A DNA stretch of 64,000 bases from Butyrivibrio sp. INlla16 (GCF_900104155.1 NZ_FMYB01000001.1:1-64000), one strand, 5' to 3'. Counted from the first letter of the stretch, positions 34,602 through 44,248 are shown. Translations and numbers: made by a program. The notes: generated by a model not told the origin, from the sequence alone.

Positions 34602-35171
34602 TTATTTACTTACCTTGAAATTAAATGTAACGTGCTTCGCAAGAATTGCCAAAGTGTCGAAGAAGATATATACTGTATCACCGGCATTAAGACTTACTGT
34701 CTGCTTTCTTGTCTTAGGGAACCGCTTGTTGCCTGATCTGCTTGCAAAATAACCTTCACCGGGAGCGTTGGTCTTGATATTATCGTAAGAAGTAAGTCCA
34801 TCAACACCATCAGCCTGCTGCTTGTATAAAGTGTAGAATCCATTTGCATAGCTGCCATTGGGTGTACTTAACTTAGATAATGTGAATGTATAATCCTTTG
34901 TAGCAGGAGCTGTGAATTTTACATATGATAAACCTCTATGATTCTTTTGCTTGAGCTTGAATTTGTAGCTCTTGCCTGCTTTAATCTCAGTTGCACATGA
35001 ATTTGCAACGCTTACTGTGAGGTTACCGACATTATTCTTGATTGACTTTAATGTCTTTACCTTTGTTTTAGCTTCAACACTTAAAGGATTGGCTAAAACA
35101 AGTGCCGCAATAAGTGCGAGTGCCAAAAATCTTTTTGCGACAGCACTAACTTTTAAAAACTGATTTTTCAT
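34602..35171 (-). CDS. Small secreted protein of unknown function
   Basis: A 189-residue exported protein with signal peptide (~1-34, cut after VEA). The mature part is basic and rich in beta-forming residues (SYKFKLKQKNHRGLSYVKFTAPATKDYTFTLSKL, QTVSLNAGDTVYIFFDTL). The last part resembles pre-peptidase C-terminal-like beta-sandwich modules, in which a Phe/Tyr-rich FTLS segment is followed by a GDTVYIFF segment, but no enzyme is attached. GGAGGGAAAAAG gives a good start. It is transcribed alone. It may be a secreted binding or wall protein; no function can be assigned. Confidence 0.75.
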   Translation of the reverse strand: MKNQFLKVSAVAKRFLALALIAALVLANPLSVEAKTKVKTLKSIKNNVGNLTVSVANSCATEIKAGKSYKFKLKQKNHRGLSYVKFTAPATKDYTFTLSKLSTPNGSYANGFYTLYKQQADGVDGLTSYDNIKTNAPGEGYFASRSGNKRFPKTRKQTVSLNAGDTVYIFFDTLAILAKHVTFNFKVSK

Positions 35172-35246
35172 ACTTTTTCCCTCCGGATATAATATTTAAA
35201 TGATTATTTCTTAGCTTTTGCTTTTACAAGGCTTACTGAGTAGAAC

Positions 35247-38219
35247 TTATTGTCGATATAAATATGTTTTCGGAAGTATAACATCCTCTCTGTAAAGTAC
35301 CAGCTTGTCGAATACTGCGCCGGCATCTCCTGCATAGAGCGTGATAGTATTTATCCCCTTATGAAGGCTTACCTTAACACTTTTTGTATGCTCGTGTGAA
35401 AGGACGTCGTCGCACCACTGCCTGCATGGAAAATCTGTAAAATAGCCATCTTTCAAGGCGTTTTCGATTATAATTTCAGATTCATTTACTGCGTAGCCAA
35501 ACTTAAGGAGTCCCCCTTTTACTATGGGATTAGTCATGGCAAGATGGAAATCCAATGTATAAACACCATCATCTTCGACAAGTACATTGTATTTCACCAA
35601 AGGAGCCTTTCCATCAAGGATTTCCTTTTTATCAAAATTTGAAGTCGAAGGGAATACCTTGATTGCAGGCTTGCCGCTCTTTCCAAGATAATCCACTACC
35701 TTAAAGCCAGCTCCGCGCACATCTTTTTTCTCATGAAAACACTCAGCATTTACTGTGATGATTCCACATTTTTCCATATAGAGGTTTTCTCTACTATAAC
35801 CATCAGGGTAGTTCTCCTTGTCAGCTTTAAAAATGATGTCCACATCAGTAAAAGTGCCATCATCAAAGCTAATCTTCACCTTGGCTTTTGCCTCGATTTT
35901 TCCGGTTATCAGCTCTCCCCTTTTTGCAAAACATACAGTTTTCCTTCCGTCACTTGAAGTGCCGTTATCGTCTTCTGCTATGAGATTTGCCACTCTGCTT
36001 CGCGAAACTTCTACTCTTCCCTTAGCATTCTTGCAAATAAGCCAATCAATATCATTCTCAATTTCATAAACGTAACTCACATCACCTCTACTGTCAATAT
36101 CAAGAAAGACTTCCGTAGTTTCAGGTCTTGTAAATCCGTAGCTTACAGGTGCAGGCGGGCACTGCCAATGAGCACCATAGTTTACTATCTTTTCACCCCT
36201 GAATGACACTGCTGCCTTAGGCCCGTGAATTGGCGAAACAACCGATACCGTAGGGTATGTCCAGTTATATGCATCCCAGCTTCTGAAATTAGTGTGATCA
36301 GAGCTCATCATATGTTTCCACTTGCAGTCATTAAACTCATGGAACTCATTAACATATCGGATATCCTCCTCGATCCTTTTCCTGACAGACTCAGCATAAT
36401 GATTTGCATAGACGCAGCCTCTAAGAGCAAGCTCTCTATTCATACCTGCTTCAACATTCATAAGCACATTGTTAAGGCTTGCTGCAGCCTGATAATAAAT
36501 CATACTCCTGTATGCAGTAAGTGCTTCATCTCTAAGCTCTCTATTTAATCTGTCAGCAGTATCAAGTATATCCCTTGCATCTCTCCAGACTCTGTCTCCC
36601 TCCATGAAGTTCACGGGATGATATACATCCGGATTCATAGTCTCCGGCGTTCTCTGCGCATTGAATCTCGTATAACCCTCGAGCACCTTAGCGATATCTT
36701 TTTTCTGCTCATCGCTAACACCGGGAAATTGCCTGTTAATCCAACCATAGACATACTCCTCTATCTTATTAACAGACTTTTCACCATATTTTTCATAGTC
36801 ATATGCCATATCCATGAAAAATGAAAGCGGATACTCATTGAGCTTAAGGTCGCCCACATTCACAATCCACATCTGCCTCACTCCTGATTCGTAAGCAAGG
36901 CTCATCTGTTCCCAGGTCTTAGTCAGTCTCGTACAATTGACCCATTCATAGCTGACAGGAGCGCCATGATAATCAAAATGATAATACATTCCAAATCCGC
37001 CCGGATGATTTCTTGTATCATCGGTAGGAAGTGCTCGAACATGACCGTGATTATCATCACTAAGTAAAAAGATGACATCCTTAAGCTCATCCCAGTCCTT
37101 TAGTCCCTCGGTGTACTCATCACCAAAATAGTAGTCCTCTACCTCTTTGTAGATAGCGAGCATCCTTGGCACCATTGAAATATCCTCATTCACATTTCTT
37201 CTGATAAGGTCATCCTGAGTCTTAATAGCCTTCTTTATAACCCTGATATTATCTGAAAGTGTAGCATCCTCAGGCATGAGCTTTGAGTCCGCCTCACCGC
37301 GCATACCTATGGTAATCACATTTTCGAATGCCTTATTCCTGTTTATTCCGTCCTCCCAGAACTTTGTAATGCCCTCTTCATTTGATAAAAAGCTCCAGGT
37401 GTTATCGTCACTGTATTTTTTATACTGCTGCTGCCACTCGTTACCTGTTCTGCACATAGGCTCATGATGAGACAGCCCCATCACTACGCCAAGCTTATCT
37501 GCAAGTTCAGCGCTAAGAAGCCCCGGACCATCCTCCGAGAAATTGGAATTCCACATGGCAGGCCACATGTAATTGCCCTTCAGCCTTAGAAGGAGTTCAA
37601 ATATCTTCCTGTAGCACTTTGCATTCACATCGCCGAATTTCTCTGTAGCCCAGTTTCCAAAGGCAGGCCACTCATCATTAATAAAAAATCCTCGATATCT
37701 AACAGAAGGCTCCTTGGATACAATGTCTTTATCAAGCTTTAGGATTATCTCGTTCTTTTTAAGTGGTGTCACATCTCCAAAATAAATCAGCGGAGATACT
37801 CCGCACATCTCAGAAAGTCTGAACATTCCGTAGATTGTTCCGCGTTTATCACTTCCTGCAATCACAAGCATCTGCTTTACATGACCATTCTCAGGGAAAG
37901 GTTCATCAACAAGTGATATCTTATAGACTTCACGTTTACCTTCTATGTCCTTTGTCGTTATCTTTCCAAGGGACTCAAGACTGTCAAGAACCGGGCTGTG
38001 TCCACAGGTAGCCATGAGAATGATATTTTCACATGAACTTTCAGAAACGTTTTCTGCCTGCATGTCCAATATGCCCCGGATAATCTCAGGCATTATACCG
38101 GTCACACTCTGTATGTCCTCTGCGACAGTTTTTCCTATTAGTTTAATCCCTTCAAAGCTCTCCTCTTCGATAAGAAAAGTGGCAGGTATATTGTTACTGA
38201 ATATAGTGAATTTATCCAT
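35247..38219 (-). CDS. GH115 family glycosidase (xylan alpha-glucuronidase)
   Basis: A 990-residue enzyme of glycoside hydrolase family 115, which releases 4-O-methyl-glucuronic acid or glucuronic acid from xylan. Family stretches include RGFFINDEWPAFGNWATEKFG, LRLKGNYMWPAMWNSNFSEDGPG, LSHHEPMCRTGNEWQ, ITIGMRGEADSKLM and a large C-terminal beta-sandwich region. No signal peptide is seen, so it should act inside the cell on imported xylo-oligosaccharides, as in other Butyrivibrio-type systems. The only Shine-Dalgarno candidate is GAGGGG at a rather long 12-nt spacing, supplied by the palindromic repeat just upstream. No xylan transporter is adjacent; the ABC pair upstream is of exporter type. 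Confidence 0.93.
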   Translation of the reverse strand: MDKFTIFSNNIPATFLIEEESFEGIKLIGKTVAEDIQSVTGIMPEIIRGILDMQAENVSESSCENIILMATCGHSPVLDSLESLGKITTKDIEGKREVYKISLVDEPFPENGHVKQMLVIAGSDKRGTIYGMFRLSEMCGVSPLIYFGDVTPLKKNEIILKLDKDIVSKEPSVRYRGFFINDEWPAFGNWATEKFGDVNAKCYRKIFELLLRLKGNYMWPAMWNSNFSEDGPGLLSAELADKLGVVMGLSHHEPMCRTGNEWQQQYKKYSDDNTWSFLSNEEGITKFWEDGINRNKAFENVITIGMRGEADSKLMPEDATLSDNIRVIKKAIKTQDDLIRRNVNEDISMVPRMLAIYKEVEDYYFGDEYTEGLKDWDELKDVIFLLSDDNHGHVRALPTDDTRNHPGGFGMYYHFDYHGAPVSYEWVNCTRLTKTWEQMSLAYESGVRQMWIVNVGDLKLNEYPLSFFMDMAYDYEKYGEKSVNKIEEYVYGWINRQFPGVSDEQKKDIAKVLEGYTRFNAQRTPETMNPDVYHPVNFMEGDRVWRDARDILDTADRLNRELRDEALTAYRSMIYYQAAASLNNVLMNVEAGMNRELALRGCVYANHYAESVRKRIEEDIRYVNEFHEFNDCKWKHMMSSDHTNFRSWDAYNWTYPTVSVVSPIHGPKAAVSFRGEKIVNYGAHWQCPPAPVSYGFTRPETTEVFLDIDSRGDVSYVYEIENDIDWLICKNAKGRVEVSRSRVANLIAEDDNGTSSDGRKTVCFAKRGELITGKIEAKAKVKISFDDGTFTDVDIIFKADKENYPDGYSRENLYMEKCGIITVNAECFHEKKDVRGAGFKVVDYLGKSGKPAIKVFPSTSNFDKKEILDGKAPLVKYNVLVEDDGVYTLDFHLAMTNPIVKGGLLKFGYAVNESEIIIENALKDGYFTDFPCRQWCDDVLSHEHTKSVKVSLHKGINTITLYAGDAGAVFDKLVLYREDVILPKTYLYRQ

Positions 38220-38230
38220 ATTTATAATTA

Positions 38231-38312
38231 TCCCCTCATCCGTCTGCTACGCTGACACCTTCCCCCTAGGGGAAGGCTTTAATTAACTTCACATCCTTCC
38301 CAAGGGGAAGGC
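38231..38312. repeat. Palindromic intergenic repeat, full plus truncated copy (copy 5)
   Basis: A short-form copy (CCCCTCATCCG...CCTTCCCCCTAGGGGAAGGC, 38231-38278) is followed at once by a partial second copy (ACATCCTTCCCAAGGGGAAGGC, 38291-38312). The pair fills the gap between the ABC exporter genes and GH115 and reaches the GH115 ribosome-binding region. Confidence 0.82.
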
Positions 38313-38318
38313 ATGATT

Positions 38319-40145
38319 TTAGAGTGCTGCTTTAACTTCCATCTCCTCATATTGCCTGGAGAAGAGCTGATGATAATAACCGCCGATATTCTTCATGAGT
38401 TCCTTGTGGGTTCCGCGTTCTATTATCTTTCCGTCTCTTACAACAAGTATGAAATCGGCATCAACCACAGTTGATAATCTGTGGGCAATCATAAAGGATG
38501 TTCGACCTTTGATAACAACTGATATGGCATCCTGTATGGCTTTCTCTGTCACGGTGTCAATGGAAGAAGTAGCTTCATCGAGTACCAGTATTCTGGGATC
38601 TGCAAGAATAGCTCTTGCAAAGGACAGGAGCTGCTTTTCACCAGTCGATAGCATATCTCCGCCCTCTCCGACATCACTGTCAAGGCCTTTCTCCATCCTG
38701 TTTACAATTTTATCAGCAGATACCAGCCTGAGTGCTTCCCATATCTCCTCATCAGTCGCATTCGGATTGCCATATTTCAGATTTTCTCTGACACTTCCCG
38801 AGAAAAGATGCGGTGTCTGCAAAACATAGCCGATGTTACTGTGAAGCCACAGCTGCGATCTCTCTCTTGCATCCCTTCCGTCTATAAGCACCTGTCCTGA
38901 GGTAGGCTCAAAAAATCTGCAAACGAGGTTTACAAGTGTGGACTTGCCTGCTCCGGTCTCGCCGACAATAGCTACGTTACTTCCCTGCGGAACCTTCAGA
39001 TTAAAATGTTCCAGCACATACTCGGTTCCGTCGGGATAGTGGAAGGATACATCCTTGAACTCTACATCTCCCACCAGTTCTTCCCAGTTTTCCTTCTTAG
39101 GATTAAAGGTATCTCCGTACTTCCTGACAACCTCCGGTGAATCAGCAACATCAGACTCTGTGTTAAGTAGTCTCGTAAGTCTCTCCACATTTACCTGAAC
39201 AGCAATAAGTTCGGAAATCGTAACAATTATATTCTGTATGGGTTCAAGTATTCCGAGCGCATAGGATAAGAAAACCGAAAGCGTTCCTATCTCCATAACA
39301 CCCTCCATCGTAATCATACCACCTCTCCAAAGCACAAGAGCCAGCGCACAGGACGAAAGCATTGTTACCGAGGCCGTAAACATTGCAGAAAAGTGCGTCG
39401 CATGAACTGCGGTTTTTCTATACTTCTCTGTATCCTCCATGAAATCTTCCTGAATCTTCTTTTCAACAACAAGTGTTTTTATTGCCTTGGCACCTGTAAT
39501 GCCCTCATTGAAATTACCTGTTATCGTTGAATTCAGCTCTCGTATTTTCCTGTTAAGCACGATAAGATGCTTCTGGAAATAAATAACAAGCACTATTGCA
39601 ATCGGAACAAGTGCAAGAACGTATAGCGCAAGCCTTACATTAACCGTGAGCATAACTATAAATACAAATAATATGTAACTGCCGTTCCAGACTATATCCA
39701 TCATTCTCCAGGCACACATCATACCGATTTTGCCTGTATCGCTCATAACTCTGGCATGAATATAACCGACATTGTTCTGGTTGAAGTATGAAAAGGACAG
39801 CTCCTGCAGATGGTTAAATGCTGCATTTCTAAGATCCCTGTCCACAGACATCTCTATTTCGCCGCACATATACGCACTGGTAAAGTCCATAATCAGCTTA
39901 AGTATAAGAATAACAGCGTAAACAAAAGCAAAGATGCCTATTCCTTTAATCGTTCCCCTGGCAACGAAATTATTTAGTGCATATCTGTTAAAAAGCGGTA
40001 CAACCGAATCCACCAGACTTACCATACTCCCCAGAAAGACCATAACTGCCATCTTGGGCAGATACGGTTTCAAAAACGGCATAAGTCTTGGTATTCCAAA
40101 CCACGGAAGCTTGGTGACGGTTTTATTGGTATCATTTTCAGGCAA
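38319..40145 (-). CDS. Heterodimeric ABC exporter half, canonical-Glu subunit
   Basis: A 608-residue half-exporter: six membrane helices (~25-310), then an ATPase domain with Walker A VGETGAGKSTLVNL, Q-loop YVLQTPHLFSG, signature LSTGEKQLLSFARA and Walker B ILVLDEATSSID with the catalytic Glu. The signature is degenerate (STGEK instead of SGGQ) while the Glu is kept, the mirror image of its partner, as in BmrCD/TM287-288-type pairs. I choose a TTG at 40145 because a perfect GGAGGAGGTG lies before it and it overlaps the upstream stop region; the frame is open to 40220 with weaker starts. Likely exports drugs, lipids or peptides. Confidence 0.9.
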   Translation of the reverse strand: MPENDTNKTVTKLPWFGIPRLMPFLKPYLPKMAVMVFLGSMVSLVDSVVPLFNRYALNNFVARGTIKGIGIFAFVYAVILILKLIMDFTSAYMCGEIEMSVDRDLRNAAFNHLQELSFSYFNQNNVGYIHARVMSDTGKIGMMCAWRMMDIVWNGSYILFVFIVMLTVNVRLALYVLALVPIAIVLVIYFQKHLIVLNRKIRELNSTITGNFNEGITGAKAIKTLVVEKKIQEDFMEDTEKYRKTAVHATHFSAMFTASVTMLSSCALALVLWRGGMITMEGVMEIGTLSVFLSYALGILEPIQNIIVTISELIAVQVNVERLTRLLNTESDVADSPEVVRKYGDTFNPKKENWEELVGDVEFKDVSFHYPDGTEYVLEHFNLKVPQGSNVAIVGETGAGKSTLVNLVCRFFEPTSGQVLIDGRDARERSQLWLHSNIGYVLQTPHLFSGSVRENLKYGNPNATDEEIWEALRLVSADKIVNRMEKGLDSDVGEGGDMLSTGEKQLLSFARAILADPRILVLDEATSSIDTVTEKAIQDAISVVIKGRTSFMIAHRLSTVVDADFILVVRDGKIIERGTHKELMKNIGGYYHQLFSRQYEEMEVKAAL

Positions 40146-42699
40146 TACCTTCACCTCCTCCCTGAATCTGTATGTCATAAATTCTGCGGTAAAGGCCGTT
40201 TTCAGCAAGGAGCTCGTCATGAGTTCCTTCCTCTACCACTTTTCCGTGACTAAGTACTATAATTTGATCCGCATGCATCAACGTCGTTATTCTGTGAGAA
40301 ATAATGATAGTTGTAGCCATTCCCGCATACTTATCAAGTGCTGCCCTTATCTTGGCATCCGTCTCCGTATCAACAGCTGAAAGCGAATCATCAAAGATCA
40401 TAATCGGCGGGTTAGTAATGAGCATCTGCGCTATCGCAGTCCTCTGCTTCTGTCCGCCTGAAAGGGTTACTCCACGCTCTCCTACGAAGGTATCGTAGCC
40501 CTCATCGAAATTTTTAATGGTGTCATCAAGCGACGCCATCTTAGCAGCTTTTCTGACATCCTCCATCTTAGCTGACTTACTGGTAATTCCGATGTTTTCA
40601 AAAAGCGTTCTCGAAAACAGGAATGGCTCCTGAAGCACGAAACCGATGTTTTCCCTTAAGTAATGCATCTTGATTTTGCGAATATCGACTCCGCCTATAG
40701 TAATGCTTCCACCACTCTCCGGAAGGTTGTAGAGTTTGTCAAGAAGGTACATAAGTGTCGATTTTCCGGAACCCGTTCCTCCAAGCACACCCACAGTCTT
40801 CCCTGCTTCAACCTTAAAGCTGACGTCCTTAAGAATCTCTGCTGTCCCGTTTTCATAAGTAAAGCTCACATGATTAAACTCTATATCCTTGTTAAGCGGT
40901 GGTTCTCCGGCATCCTCGTCATCCTTCTCCACCTCGGAGTTCATGATATAACGAAGCCTGTCAATGGAAACGCCGGCCTTACTCATCTCGGATATAACAC
41001 GCCCCAGAAGTCGCACAGGCCAAGAAATCATAGCATTGTATGCAACGAATGCTATGAGCTCACCCACTGTAATTCGCCCCTGTACGCAGAATACAGAACC
41101 CATCACAAGTACCGTCATACCCTGAAAGCCTGATATCAGATCATTTGATGTCCAGAAGGCTGCCAGCAACTTCATTAGGTGAACCCACATATTAGTATAT
41201 TCTGTGTTCTTTTTCTCAAAGCGCTCACGCTCGAACTTCTCACGTCCAAACGCTCTTACCACTCTGACTCCGGTCAGGTTCTCCTGCGCTATAGCTGAGA
41301 GCTTTCCCTCCTCGATATCCGCATTTTCAAAGGCACTTCCGATCCTGTTATGAAAGAAAAGCGAATACAGTACGATTACCGGAATGAATGCTGCTGAAAT
41401 CAGTGAAAGCTTCACATCTATCTGAAACATGAATGTTAATCCGAGCCCTATCATGATCACAATTCTGAAAAGTGCGGTCAACTGCTCAGAGAGAAAGTTC
41501 TTGATTGTCTCCACATCTGATGTACATCTCTGAATAATGTCACCCGTATGGTTCTCACTGTGCCATGAAAAGGGCAGATGGCTGATATGCTCAAAGAGAA
41601 TATCTCTCATCCTACATATAAGCTTTTCAGCAGCCATCGAGTTGAGCAGCTTATTGAGATACCTGAAAACAGCACATAGAAATGCTATGATAACTACAAT
41701 AAGAGCCATCATAGCTATATGCGCCCTTAGATACTCTTTTCCACCTGTGAAATCGACTATCATCTGCATATAAAACGGCATGCGGGAATTTGAATCCCCG
41801 ATTAGATAATCGACCGTATACTGTATGATTTTGGGATTAACCATATCAAGAAAAGCCACCATTATCGAAAAGATGACTTCTGAAAGGAATAATGCTTTAC
41901 ACCCTTCTAAAAAATACAGGACCAGTGATGTTTTAGTAGTAAATCTTTCGTCGGTATTTTTCATAGTCCTCCGATCTATATGGGCTGTGGAAGGGCGAAT
42001 ACAGACAATAGCCAATGGCACGGCATTGGCCCCAAGATTATCTATCGCCTCCGCAAGGCTTGAATAGGCCCCCTGACGTGAGTAGCCGCCTCCCTTTGCC
42101 CTGAAATAATTGTTGTGTATATAGAAGCCGTCAGCCTCTTTCGAGATATTTACTGTATGAAGCTGATCTTTGATATTATTTACATTCCAGTAAAATGTCA
42201 CGATAAAAGTACGATATCTCTCGCCAAAGGAATTGATATCCTCCTTTTTTCTTGTGGTAAGCTTTTTTACTTCAAAGCCCCTGCTCCTAAAAAATTTGCA
42301 CGGCGCTGACGGAGTAATTCCAAAGCCACCCTTAAGTGCAATCCCTTTTTGTTCGAAATATCTTATAAGATAAGGTATAGTATCGCTCTTATCGCCGAGA
42401 CTCCTAAGTGCGTTGTAGGTTGCTATTATTTCACAGCCCGAGTAAGACATATCTGATTTTTTATGAGTACCAAATAAGACACCTGTCCACTCCGACTGGT
42501 TCTCTATGTGCCCGGTATTCTTAAGAAAACGTTCTGCATGCTCTGAAAACAGCCTGCTGTTTTCCCGGAAATGCAGTTCTCTTATCCGTTTCTTTACAGG
42601 TCCCGAAAAGAATGCAATAATGGAAAAAAGAGCCAGAACTACTGAATTGGGCACAAATCTAGGAATTATTTTTTCATATAGTTTATTAGTTTTTGGCAT
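40138..42699 (-). CDS. ABC exporter half fused to an N-terminal papain-like cysteine-protease domain
   Basis: An 853-residue open frame. Residues 1-245 hold one hydrophobic segment (~15-33) and a domain with Cys89 in SYSGCEIIATYNALRSLG, His181 in QLHTVNIS and Asn196/197 in YIHNNYF, the order expected for a C39/papain-like protease. From ~246 on is a standard half-exporter: six helices, Walker A LGGTGSGKSTL, signature LSGGQKQRTA, and Walker B MIFDDSLSAVD with Asp instead of the catalytic Glu. A second start at 41964 (MKNTDERF) is preceded by CGGAGG and would give a 608-residue ABC half, the same size as its partner. So this is either a fusion or two products from one frame. It overlaps the start of the partner gene. 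Confidence 0.85.
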   Translation of the reverse strand: MPKTNKLYEKIIPRFVPNSVVLALFSIIAFFSGPVKKRIRELHFRENSRLFSEHAERFLKNTGHIENQSEWTGVLFGTHKKSDMSYSGCEIIATYNALRSLGDKSDTIPYLIRYFEQKGIALKGGFGITPSAPCKFFRSRGFEVKKLTTRKKEDINSFGERYRTFIVTFYWNVNNIKDQLHTVNISKEADGFYIHNNYFRAKGGGYSRQGAYSSLAEAIDNLGANAVPLAIVCIRPSTAHIDRRTMKNTDERFTTKTSLVLYFLEGCKALFLSEVIFSIMVAFLDMVNPKIIQYTVDYLIGDSNSRMPFYMQMIVDFTGGKEYLRAHIAMMALIVVIIAFLCAVFRYLNKLLNSMAAEKLICRMRDILFEHISHLPFSWHSENHTGDIIQRCTSDVETIKNFLSEQLTALFRIVIMIGLGLTFMFQIDVKLSLISAAFIPVIVLYSLFFHNRIGSAFENADIEEGKLSAIAQENLTGVRVVRAFGREKFERERFEKKNTEYTNMWVHLMKLLAAFWTSNDLISGFQGMTVLVMGSVFCVQGRITVGELIAFVAYNAMISWPVRLLGRVISEMSKAGVSIDRLRYIMNSEVEKDDEDAGEPPLNKDIEFNHVSFTYENGTAEILKDVSFKVEAGKTVGVLGGTGSGKSTLMYLLDKLYNLPESGGSITIGGVDIRKIKMHYLRENIGFVLQEPFLFSRTLFENIGITSKSAKMEDVRKAAKMASLDDTIKNFDEGYDTFVGERGVTLSGGQKQRTAIAQMLITNPPIMIFDDSLSAVDTETDAKIRAALDKYAGMATTIIISHRITTLMHADQIIVLSHGKVVEEGTHDELLAENGLYRRIYDIQIQGGGEGIA

Positions 42700-42826
42700 T
42701 TACTTTCACCACGGCTTAATTTTATACGAAAACTCACTTTACATTTGTGGTTTTCCATTATTTAATATATAAGGTTGCAATTATTCATGTACAAATAAAC
42801 ATTTTATTCAAACGTATGAGGGCGCT

Positions 42827-43519
42827 ATGAATATCACTGCTTTAGCTCAAGGAACAGAACTCACCGTGAGCACACTAATCGATAATATGCCGGTAAACAT
42901 TAAGACGAAAGCTATCTCGGTTATGGAAGACTCACTTCTTGTCGGTCCGCTTAAATATCACGGACAACCCATACCCGCTGCTACTCAGGCTACAGCAATA
43001 TCTAAGATGCCTTCCGGTATTTCTATAAATTTCCATCTTGAGTCAGTTATTCCGTATGAAAACTGGAATGATACATATTATCTTCTAAAGGGAACCGAAG
43101 CGATATCCGATGCAGATAATCAGAGAAAGGCTGAAAGATATGTAATAAATGCCCTCAGCAAAGCAGTTATAAATCATGTGACTACAACAAGCGCTATTAT
43201 CTATGATATTTCTATTCGCGGTTTATCACTTCTTCTCGGAAAATCCGCCACAGCAAAAGCCGGTGACACAATAAGGCTTACCTTTAAGCCAGCCGGTTAT
43301 ACAAAAGCTTTTGAGATGAACCTTACAGTTGTACGAAATTTCAAAATCGGAACCTACGACGCAGTAGGCTGTAAGATGCGTGGTATCGACAGTCAGCTTA
43401 TGACCTACATCCTCTCTGTTAAAAAGCAGAAAGATGAGATCAAAAGAGCTCAGTCCCTTTCAATGGTTACCGTTCATGATGAGTCTGCTCAGGATGAAGC
43501 GAATGCTGTGGTTCAGTAA
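42827..43519 (+). CDS. PilZ-domain protein (probable c-di-GMP receptor)
   Basis: A 230-residue cytoplasmic protein. The N-terminal ~95 residues look like a YcgR-N-type beta domain (GTELTVSTLIDNMPVNIKTKAI). The PilZ domain follows, with the two ligand motifs RKAER (Arg100-Arg104) and DISIRG (Asp127-Gly132), matching RxxxR and (D/N)xSxxG; the RKAERYVI spacing is right for cyclic di-GMP binding. A charged tail (~205-230) is unassigned. Shine-Dalgarno GAGGGCG. YcgR-like proteins slow flagella or control polysaccharide export; a chemoreceptor lies a few genes away, but there is no direct link. Confidence 0.88.
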   Translation: MNITALAQGTELTVSTLIDNMPVNIKTKAISVMEDSLLVGPLKYHGQPIPAATQATAISKMPSGISINFHLESVIPYENWNDTYYLLKGTEAISDADNQRKAERYVINALSKAVINHVTTTSAIIYDISIRGLSLLLGKSATAKAGDTIRLTFKPAGYTKAFEMNLTVVRNFKIGTYDAVGCKMRGIDSQLMTYILSVKKQKDEIKRAQSLSMVTVHDESAQDEANAVVQ

Positions 43520-43525
43520 TAGGTA

Positions 43526-43569
43526 TAAAAAAGGAGTTGCCTTAATTATAAGTCAACTCCTTATTTTTA
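43526..43569 (+). terminator. Terminator after the PilZ gene
   Basis: Stem AAGGAGTTG/CAACTCCTT with a 17-nt loop, followed by ATTTTT. The A run on the other side lets it serve the converging gene at 43579 too. Confidence 0.8.
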
Positions 43570-43578
43570 TCATCAGTC

Positions 43579-43878
43579 TCAACCTGCTGCAGGTACCATC
43601 TCGTCCATAACTTCTGAATTATCTATATTCTCATTTGATATAAGCTCATCCGTCTTACGTGGAGCGCGGACTCCGAAGCTTCCTTCGTATCGCTGTTCCT
43701 TCAGTATCTTACGGATAGCCTGAAGATCCTTGCTCATGTCCTCGCGTCTCTTACAAACGACTGTCGGAACACTTCCGTTTCCCATCTCAACCATATAGCC
43801 GGCTTCAGAAAGGATTCTCTGAATCTTCAATTTATCTGTGGTACGAATCTCTGCAGGTGTCTTATCTTCTCTCCCCAC
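43579..43878 (-). CDS. Hypothetical protein
   Basis: A 99-residue charged soluble protein that I do not recognise. It begins with GREDKTPAEIRTTDKLKIQRILSEAGYMVEMGNGSVPTVVCKRRE, a helix followed by a strand, then a helical stretch (DMSKDLQAIRKILKEQRYEGSFGVR) and an acidic tail. A GTG at 43878 is preferred: AGGAGG sits six nt before it, whereas the ATG at 43899 would put that Shine-Dalgarno inside the gene. It may be a small DNA- or protein-binding factor, but nothing proves this. The gene stands alone. Confidence 0.7.
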   Translation of the reverse strand: MGREDKTPAEIRTTDKLKIQRILSEAGYMVEMGNGSVPTVVCKRREDMSKDLQAIRKILKEQRYEGSFGVRAPRKTDELISNENIDNSEVMDEMVPAAG

Positions 43879-43988
43879 TACAAACCTCCTATGAATCACA
43901 ATTAGCAGAATTTGTGTTTAAATCATTTCCTACCACAAAATATAGCACATTCGAAATAACATTGCAAGAATCGGTATTTCTTTAACAA

Positions 43989-44018
43989 ACTAAAAATCCC
44001 ATAAATTCTGGGATTTTC
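43989..44018 (-). terminator. Terminator-like hairpin
   Basis: AAATCCCATAAATTCTGGGATTT forms an 8-10-bp stem followed by T5 on the minus strand. It lies 230 bp past the C1 peptidase gene, so it may act as a second terminator. The rest of 43900-44248 is AT-rich without recognisable genes. Confidence 0.5.
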
Positions 44019-44202
44019 TGAATTTGACTACGGTAATCCGTTAATTTTTATTTCTGCTTCACACATTACAGATATAGTTTATAAACATAATATTTTTACT
44101 TTATGAACCGTCCATATTTTGGCAACATATTTATCTTAATATAAACACATCAGAGATGAAGAACATCTTCTGAACCCCAAAAAACTTTTTTCATACAACA
44201 TG

Positions 44203-44228
44203 GCCATGCGACTCCCCATCGCATGGCC
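44203..44228 (-). terminator. Hairpin after the C1 peptidase gene
   Basis: A perfect 10-bp stem GGCCATGCGA/TCGCATGGCC with a 6-nt loop lies about 20 bp past the peptidase stop. No T tract follows directly; CCCCATTAATGGGG (44233-44246 region) forms a second small dyad next to the stop. Confidence 0.6.
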
Positions 44229-44248
44229 ACCTCCCATTAATGGGGATT

